From Rheum nobile (taxonomy: Eukaryota; Streptophyta; Magnoliopsida; Caryophyllales; Polygonaceae): a stretch of DNA of 64,000 nucleotides. Location: NCBI GenBank assembly GCA_027886185.1, contig WOAB01000127.1:3720001-3784000 (forward strand), given 5' to 3'. A model generated the notes under the pieces. That model worked only from the letters and a program-made list of their open reading frames with translations, was not told the DNA's origin and did no database searches. A program made the translations under genes and the position numbers. This document shows positions 57,829 to 64,000 of this stretch, one piece after another. The number at the start of each line of letters is the position of its first letter. The stretch's first letter is position 1.

Positions 57829-59853
57829 TTAAGGTTTGGCGACCCAGGCAAGCTTACCCTTACCTGGTCGAGACACATAATGCAATTGTTCCATAGGAAT
57901 AGTTCTAACATTAACAGCAAATTTCTTCCTAGTCTTAGCATGATTATGATTATGCACATGTGAATCATCATAGAAATCATTCAAGTTCACATTGTTACTC
58001 CTACTGTTCCTTCTCTTTGTGTGCTCTTCAGAGAACTTCTTTTTCTTTTTACAGTCTCTTTGCACATGTCTGTTGTCCCCATAATACCAACACATCTTGA
58101 ACTGTTCCATCTGAACATACTTTCTGTTGGGAACAATACTCTTGCGTTGTTTCGCACGTTCCGGACATGGAACGTTTGGTTGTGTTCCCTGAGACTGCTT
58201 GAGAAAAATCTTGTGGGCAGGTTGTCCAGTGTACGAGGACTGAGTTTCATCCAGACCACTCTCAAGGACCTTGACGCGTTCCTCAAGATTGTGATTCTTC
58301 TCTCTAGCATCTTGAAGTTCCATATCTCTTGCTTCACGTAGTTCCAGTATAGAGGGATCATCTTCCGTTTGCTTGGAACCTGTATAGCCAATACCATACC
58401 TTGCTTTGACGAACTTGATGCTTTCAGCTTCAGTCTTCTGTTCCATCAGAACAGAATGAATCTTGTGCACATAGGACTTCATCTCGGATATCTGTGCTTC
58501 AAGCTTACTTGGACTAGCTATACTCCTTGCATCAGTATTGTTAGAAACTTCATTCATAAGCAAAGAGACCTTTTCATTTCTTAATCTTTGAAGTTCCTCA
58601 TGATTAGCATCACATGAAGAACAAGGAACAGTTGAGCTACTAGCAGTGTTAGAAAGATTTTCTTTTAAACTACTACACTCATGTTCAGAATTAGCAAGTT
58701 CCTCTTGAGTTTTCATGTTCTCAGCATACATATTTCTTATGAGAGCAATTAAAGATTTTTTATCAAAATTCACAAGAGATTTTAAGAAATCTTCGGGATT
58801 TACCTCGGTTTCTTCAGACGAGTTGTTGATGGCCATGGCACACATCGTTCCACTCCATGCTTCAGGATCTTCGTTATCTGAGTCATCTTCATTGCCCCAG
58901 ACAGCAACGAAAGCTTTCTTTTCTTCGTTCCCAGAAGGTTTGCTTGCCTTCTTCGGCTTTGGGCACGAACTGGAATAGTGACCCTTCTCATTGCAGTTGT
59001 AACAAGTGATATCCTTGATGTCACGAGTCTCACCGTTCCCTCCTCTACTGTTTCTTCCTTTGTTGTAGAGGGAACGCATGGCTTTAGTGATCAATACCAC
59101 CTCAGGGTCATCGGAGCCATGATTGTCATCGAGGTTGTTCTTTATTCTGTCAACAACCTTTCCAACCATCGAAGCAATTCTCTTCTCTTTGGAATCCTTG
59201 TTTCTTGCGGCCTTCTCTTCATTGTCATACTTTTGGATCTTGCTGAACACCTCATGGAACATCAGTTTGACAGTGTTGGGGTTCTCCTTCAGGATGGCTT
59301 TAGTCATTGCATGACGATGAGGAAGCCCATCAATGATTATAAGGATTTTCTCGTCAGGAAGGATTTCTTTATCCGTGACTGAGTGAGCAGTCATATTTGC
59401 AGTGATCTTCTCAAATCTAGCTTGGTAGGAACTCACATCTTCATTGTCATCCATTTTGAAGTTGTAGAAGTCCTTCTTGGCAGTGAAACGATCAACTTCA
59501 CGCAGATCCTTGCTTCCCATGTACATTTGTTCCAAGGCAAGCCATTTAGCATTGGCCGACTCACAAGATTGGAGTTTTTGCACATCTTGCTGATTGAGAG
59601 CATTGTTGATGAGCATGGCTGCTTTGCAATTTTTCTCCATGATTTGAAGATCATCTTGATCCCATTTCTTCAGTTTCTTTTTCTTCTCCAGATCGACAAT
59701 GTCAATATCACCAAGGGAAATCACCAACCAACATTGGTAATCGTTACTTTGCACCCATTTGATGAAAAGCGTCTTCCAATGTTGATATTGGCCAGCGAGC
59801 AAGAGAGGGGGCCTTGAGGAGTTCAAACCGACTTCGACAGTACTAGGAGCCAT
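57829..59853 (-). CDS. gag: Retrotransposon Gag of the second Sirevirus-like element
   Basis: An intact 674-codon frame from ATG 59853 (MAPSTVEVGLNSS), a start equivalent to that of the first element. The N-terminal part has YQHWKTLFIKWVQSNDYQCW, DLQIMEKNCKAAMLINNAL and MYMGSKDLREVDRFTAKKDFYNFKM. The first zinc knuckle CYNCNEKGHYSSSC is intact. In the second, CWYYGDNRHVQRDC, one metal-binding Cys is Tyr. Heptad-like helices lie between. It ends at TAA 57829-57831, the same place as in the element at 10774. It may still assemble particles, but the element needs enzymes from elsewhere. Confidence 0.85.
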   Translation of the reverse strand: MAPSTVEVGLNSSRPPLLLAGQYQHWKTLFIKWVQSNDYQCWLVISLGDIDIVDLEKKKKLKKWDQDDLQIMEKNCKAAMLINNALNQQDVQKLQSCESANAKWLALEQMYMGSKDLREVDRFTAKKDFYNFKMDDNEDVSSYQARFEKITANMTAHSVTDKEILPDEKILIIIDGLPHRHAMTKAILKENPNTVKLMFHEVFSKIQKYDNEEKAARNKDSKEKRIASMVGKVVDRIKNNLDDNHGSDDPEVVLITKAMRSLYNKGRNSRGGNGETRDIKDITCYNCNEKGHYSSSCPKPKKASKPSGNEEKKAFVAVWGNEDDSDNEDPEAWSGTMCAMAINNSSEETEVNPEDFLKSLVNFDKKSLIALIRNMYAENMKTQEELANSEHECSSLKENLSNTASSSTVPCSSCDANHEELQRLRNEKVSLLMNEVSNNTDARSIASPSKLEAQISEMKSYVHKIHSVLMEQKTEAESIKFVKARYGIGYTGSKQTEDDPSILELREARDMELQDAREKNHNLEERVKVLESGLDETQSSYTGQPAHKIFLKQSQGTQPNVPCPERAKQRKSIVPNRKYVQMEQFKMCWYYGDNRHVQRDCKKKKKFSEEHTKRRNSRSNNVNLNDFYDDSHVHNHNHAKTRKKFAVNVRTIPMEQLHYVSRPGKGKLAWVAKP

Positions 59854-59900
59854 TGTTACCTGAAAAATCTGTAAGTAACACACAATCTAGAGCAAACCTG

Positions 59901-59912
59901 CTCTAATACCAA
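59901..59912 (-). promoter_or_regulatory. Primer-binding site of the second Sirevirus-like element
   Basis: On the minus strand TTGGTATTAGAG follows the 5' LTR after one base, matching the initiator tRNA-Met site TGGTATCAGAG with one change. Confidence 0.8.
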
Positions 59913-59913
59913 T

Positions 59914-60856
59914 TGTAGAATCGAGTGTGTTAGATCAAGGAACGGTAAGTTCGTTCCTTGGGCAACGGAAAATAACAACAGAATTATGAAGTAACGAGCT
60001 CAGTTCCTTAGAGAGGAAAACTTAATCAACCAACTAGATGACTAAGAAAAACATCTACCTCTAGGTTTCCCTAGTAGGATTTCGAATGTCTACTTATGTT
60101 ATTAATCCTGGAATTACAAACAAGCAAGTCTTATCTCAATCTAGTTTACTCCTAGATATCTAGACTTCTCAATGTAACGTTCCTAACAACACACTAGACA
60201 ACCAAAACCCTAACAAGTACTCAACTCACCAAAGTTTCGTCCCTTGTAAGTGTTCTTCTTCTTCCTTCGAATACTCTTCTCTTCTTTCAAATGCTCTTCT
60301 CTTGTTCCGAATGCTCTACTCTTGTTCCGAATGCTCTACTCACTGAATATCTCTGTGTTTCGTCGTCTGTCATTCTTTTAAATGAAGATCACAACTCTCT
60401 AATATATATTCTAGGTATTTTCTCAGATTTACCCTAATTTTACTTAAGGAAATAAGATAATAATAATCCTACACAATCTTTTCTATTTTATTCTAACCAA
60501 ATTATCTCTTCACCGAGATCTTCCTTGAGGCCCAAGTTGCAACTTCCAAATCTGTTTTCCATAACAGATATTCGGTGGCTCTCTAGGGTTTCAGCGCGCG
60601 CGTCCTCCGTTCCTTGCGATGTTCCCTTTCTCTGTTCTGTTTCAGCAACACGCGTCTGTTCTCTTCTTTCGTTCCAGCGCGTTGATTTCGTTATTGTTGG
60701 CTTCTCTGTTCCTTTGCTTTTCTGTTTTGACTCTTCTCAGGTTTTCATCGTTCCTTTGACTTCACCGTTTCCTGAAACTTATAGTCACACTAAAAACCAT
60801 CAAAAGCATTTGAGTTTATCATCATCAAAACTAGAGGGAACGTTATCGTTCCAACA
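59914..60856 (-). repeat. 5' LTR of the second Sirevirus-like element
   Basis: 943 bp; on the minus strand it starts TGTTGGAACGATAACG and ends CGATTCTACA. Compare 54657-55589. Confidence 0.93.
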
Positions 60857-61985
60857 TACTGGAAGCATAATAATAGCAGATGGTTCTCTACTTTAAAGCA
60901 CAATGACAAATTGACAATGATCTATGAGAAAAAAAGGACTAACAAAACCCCCCTTGCAATGGATCTGGAATCTGGACGTCTCACCTAAAATAAAGAACTT
61001 CATATGGAAAGTTAGCAAAGATGGCATCCCTACCAAAGGAAAACTATACGAAAGCCACATCGCAGTCCCCCTACAATGTATTGCATGTAGTAATACATTT
61101 GAAGACCTTATTCATATACTGATCAAATGCCCACATAGTAGACAAACAATACACATCATCAATCCTTCTATCGTGCAAGTAATAGACAATATATCAATGG
61201 ACAACAAAACACCAACCTAGGTACTAAATTTAATAAGAGATAAATTAAATACATAAGAAATAGAGACACTAGTAACTTGCTGGTGGGGCATATGGTACCA
61301 AAGAAACATTAAATTATTCAGAGACTAAAGGAGTGATATGACTCCTAATATCTCACACTTTATCAAAAAACAACAAGAAGTGTGGAAATATACAAAAATA
61401 GACCAAGATATTGAAAAAAAATAAGAACCATCCCAAAACACAAACCCAAAGGAAGAGGAAAAATATAAGATGGACCAAACCTGATGTGAACAAATACAAA
61501 CTAAATACTGATGGATCAAAGTTGACCCAAGGAAATGCAACTTATGGATACATCATTCAGGACCACTTAAGGCCAACCAACCTTCATGGCCAACGGTGTC
61601 GTGAGGAATGTCTCCCCAATCCTAGCAGAAACACATTCAATGCGATTTGGCATTCGAAAAGCTATACAGTTAGGGATCTCAGATATTGAGATCAAAGGCG
61701 ATAACATCTGCCTTATTAATGCCATCAACGACAAATGGAACTGCCATTGGGAAATTGAAATCATTGTATCAGATACTCTTCGATCTGCGACACTTCTCCT
61801 CATATCGCATTTCCTACATTTTCAGGGAGATTAATAGTGTGACTGACTTCATTGGTAAACTTTACCACATATCAGTCTCACCCGATATTACAGTCATTTC
61901 AGATCTTGATGATCTCATCCGCAAGGATGCTATAGAGAGGTCTGCCTCGCAGTAGAGGAGCCCCCTAATCCCTTTCCTTATCAAA
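60857..61985 (+). pseudogene. L1-type LINE remnant B, part 3 (zf-RVT and RNase H)
   Basis: Resumes after the copia insertion as zf-RVT: LQWIWNLDVSPKIKNFIWKV, GIPTKGKL, CIACSNTFEDLIHILIKC. It then reads as a plant LINE-type RNase H domain: KYKLNTDGSKLTQGNATYGYII, LAETHSMRFGIRKAIQLGI, IEIKGDNICLINAI. The catalytic Asp, Glu and Asp positions are visible (TDG, LAE, GDN). Several stops and frame changes, for example near 61220 and 61590. The 3' end is near 61985 by comparison with the fragment at 48025-48390. Confidence 0.8.
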
Positions 61986-63030
61986 CCCAGCCTAAACAAG
62001 CCAATAGCCATAGAAGTACAACACAAATCAACAAAAAACATTGAAAACACACTTATAAATGAAAATGAAAACCCCTAATTTTCAGAATTTGAGAGTCAAC
62101 TTGTAAAATTCAAAACCTAGATCGAACGACTTCCACAATTCCTCAAAATTTACAGAGAGATAGCTTTCAATGTTACAAACCTAATGCCTTAAGAATCACC
62201 TTAATCGGACTTCAAACGAAAAAGATATTGTAAATATACTCCACTGATATACCATAGTTTCCAGATTCAAACCCTAACTCGGTTTTACATACAAAATCAT
62301 AATCTAACGTTCTTCAAAAATCATGAAATTCAGAATACAGAAACTAGGTTTCAAGTCGAGTCCATCAGAAACTAGAATTCAGATCTAAACTAAATTTATA
62401 ATGATTTTCCTACACCATCCATACAATCCAGAAACCTCAATACATCCGACAACTTATAATAGCCATAACTCGTTCATTATTAATCAAAATTACATAAAAT
62501 TAGAACAGGTCATTAAACTAACAATATATAACACACATGATTTTCCCCAAAATTTATTCGTGATGTGAACTTATACAAACGACAATGCTTACAATCTAGT
62601 GCATCTATTACCAAAAAGTCCAGATTTCTCAAATTGGTATATTTAAGCCTAATACATAAACTAGTCAATATACCTCAAAACAAGTTCTACATCCTCTGTA
62701 AAAAAAAAGTTAATATAATAAACAAAAAAATAAACTTACCTCAATTCATTAATCCCAAGCTTAGTATGAAGATAACTAGAGTTACCGCCAAAACAATCTG
62801 TGGGATTTGAGATTGCACGTAGAAGCAAGAGGCTTAGGGAGATGACGACACACACCATTGAGGGAATTTAGATGGTAAAATTACGAGTTTAGTAATTAGT
62901 ATATATAACTCTAATGGGCTAGGTTAGGGGATGATTAGGTTTAGCCCAAAATACTAATTAGACATATAAAAATACTATTATCCATAAGTAATATTCTTTA
63001 ATTTTCTATGATTTTCAAGCTTCCAAAAAT
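61986..63030. other. Non-coding sequence, origin unknown
   Basis: No gene recognised. On the minus strand, 62100-62870 reads like leader or LTR-type sequence (T-rich with 'gaacgagttatggctat' and 'agtccgattaaggtgattc'), reminiscent of gypsy-type LTRs, but I found no matching partner or termini. A short (TA)n tract lies at about 63043-63062. Confidence 0.35.
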
Positions 63031-63241
63031 AGTATCCTGACATGATATATATATATATATATAAACTATAACCCAAAGTATTATACCAAACTCAAAAACT
63101 AACTAATAATCTTCAAGATGAACTAATTCTCCATTATTTTTCTTAATAAGAATATTCATTTGTAATAAACTCCATTAACTCTAAAATAAATCATATAACT
63201 CAAACTAGTTGACCTAATTCTCAAAAATAGATAAGATCATC

Positions 63242-64000
63242 TCATCCAAAAACAAGGCTATCAATCTCTATAAGAATGTTTAGCTCGATTCTATAAAGTT
63301 TCGTCAGGAACCCAAGATCCAACGTACTACCTCCAATGATACAAGCAATAAATGGAGATGAATTTATAATCCGCTTTTCAAATCCGAATTTCGAAATCAT
63401 TTTAAAATAAAATAAAATTTCAACCGAAATCGGGGATATTACAAATATTTCATGGGCTAATAATATATTATCTTGAATATGGTGGCCCTCAACAAAGGCA
63501 CCTTGAAGGGTGATGATCAGACGAGGGAGTAAAATCTTTAACCTATTTGCCAAAATTATAGTTATAATTTTATAACTAGTATTACATAAACTTATGGGGC
63601 GATAATGATCAATTGTAATGGGATTATCAGTTTTGGGAATAAGGGTAATGAATGAGTGAGAACATTCTTTAAGCATATTGCATGAATGAAAAAAGGCTTG
63701 AACAACATAAATGAGAGAGTTTCCGACAATAGGCCAGTCTGTTTGATAGAATTCGGCAAGGTAACCATGAGGACCTGGAGTTTTATTTTTGGGTAGTTTG
63801 AAAACAACTTGTTTAATTTCAAGGGGAGTAGGCGATGCCATAAAGAATAAATTATCTTGATTAGTAACAAGTTGGAGGATAATAGATAAATCAATCCGAA
63901 AAGTACGATTAACCTTGTTAGGTGTGAAATGGAGTTTTAATTCTTTAAAAATAGCATCATGAATATCATTGTGATCATGAAAAATACACCATTCATGAGA
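63242..64000 (-). pseudogene. L1-type LINE remnant C, RT N-terminal part
   Basis: Minus strand, running off the window end. The RT opening is clear: FKLPKNKTPGPHGYLAEFYQ (usually PGPDG), WPIVGNSLIYVVQAFF, SFITLIPKTDNPITIDHYRP, SLCNTSYKIITIILANRLKILLP, GAFVEGHHIQDNILLAHEIF. The following segment with the first catalytic Asp (D-x-x-K-A-Y-D in the family) is missing, and the frame continues as FKMISKFGFEKRI to a stop at 63242. The YADD region is absent. The orientation is opposite to LINE remnant B, so it is a separate insertion. Confidence 0.8.

Larger units (their letters stand above)
54657..60856 (-). mobile_element. Second Sirevirus-like copia element, internally deleted
   Basis: A 6.2-kb minus-strand element with ~940-bp LTRs (start TGTTGGAACG, end GATTCTACA), a primer-binding site TTGGTATTAGAG and a polypurine tract AAAAAGGGGGAAAT. 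The target duplication is imperfect: TATTG (54652-54656) against TACTG (60857-60861). Gag is intact, but protease is joined directly to RNase H, so integrase and reverse transcriptase are gone. I count about 14 LTR substitutions plus one 10-bp indel (~1.5%), making it younger than the element at 9589. Further polypurine-like tracts occur (complement near 55721, 55828, 56643, 56672). Confidence 0.93.

Overview
This is a repeat-dense piece of a flowering-plant nuclear genome, most likely a eudicot. Supporting this are GT-AG introns, plant-type 14-3-3 and AP-4 mu proteins, three Ty1/copia elements, L1-type LINE remnants, Mutator-like elements (MULEs) with FAR1-type transposase and Ulp1-like peptidase genes, hAT and Tourist-like MITEs, and long (TA)n and (GA)n tracts. 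No bacterial, plastid or rRNA features were seen. All exon models were read by hand from splice signals and protein conservation.

Layout. (1) About 1-25.2 kb is one very large, decayed MULE. A Ulp1-like peptidase pseudogene reads rightward from the left end and a FAR1/MULE transposase pseudogene reads leftward from the right end, a convergent layout like MuDR. It has been invaded by a 950-bp foldback element with a 9-bp target duplication, by an unclassified 1.3-kb repeat, and, inside that repeat, by a 10.6-kb Sirevirus-like copia element (9589-20177) with an extra env-like gene. (2) 25.3-27.4 kb looks like another non-autonomous element with its own short-motif array. (3) 27.7-34.1 kb is an intact 13-exon gene for the mu subunit of adaptor complex AP-4 (451 aa), with a Tourist-like MITE in intron 1. 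(4) 34.6-41.7 kb is a hAT MITE followed by an L1 remnant split by a degenerate copia element with unusual TAT...ATA LTR ends; that copia carries its own hAT insertion. (5) 43.5-44.5 kb, minus strand, is an intact two-exon gene for a small membrane-anchored DUF7870-type protein. (6) 44.5-48.4 kb is AT-rich with several short-motif arrays and an L1 3' fragment. (7) 48.6-51.6 kb is an intact four-exon 14-3-3 gene. (8) 52.5-62 kb is an L1 remnant split first by a 1.27-kb MULE-type element and then by a second Sirevirus-like copia that has lost integrase and reverse transcriptase. (9) The window ends in an L1 reverse-transcriptase remnant on the minus strand.

Only three host genes look functional: AP-4 mu, the DUF7870-type gene and 14-3-3. 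Nearly everything else is nested mobile DNA, and target-site duplications recovered by eye give a clear relative order of insertions. The most unusual signals are the arrays of a degenerate gatatgcat/gatattcat motif filling introns and spacers of the giant MULE, the small motif-bearing insertion with a 9-bp duplication inside its transposase gene, and the parallel loss of catalytic or zinc residues in both MULE genes.
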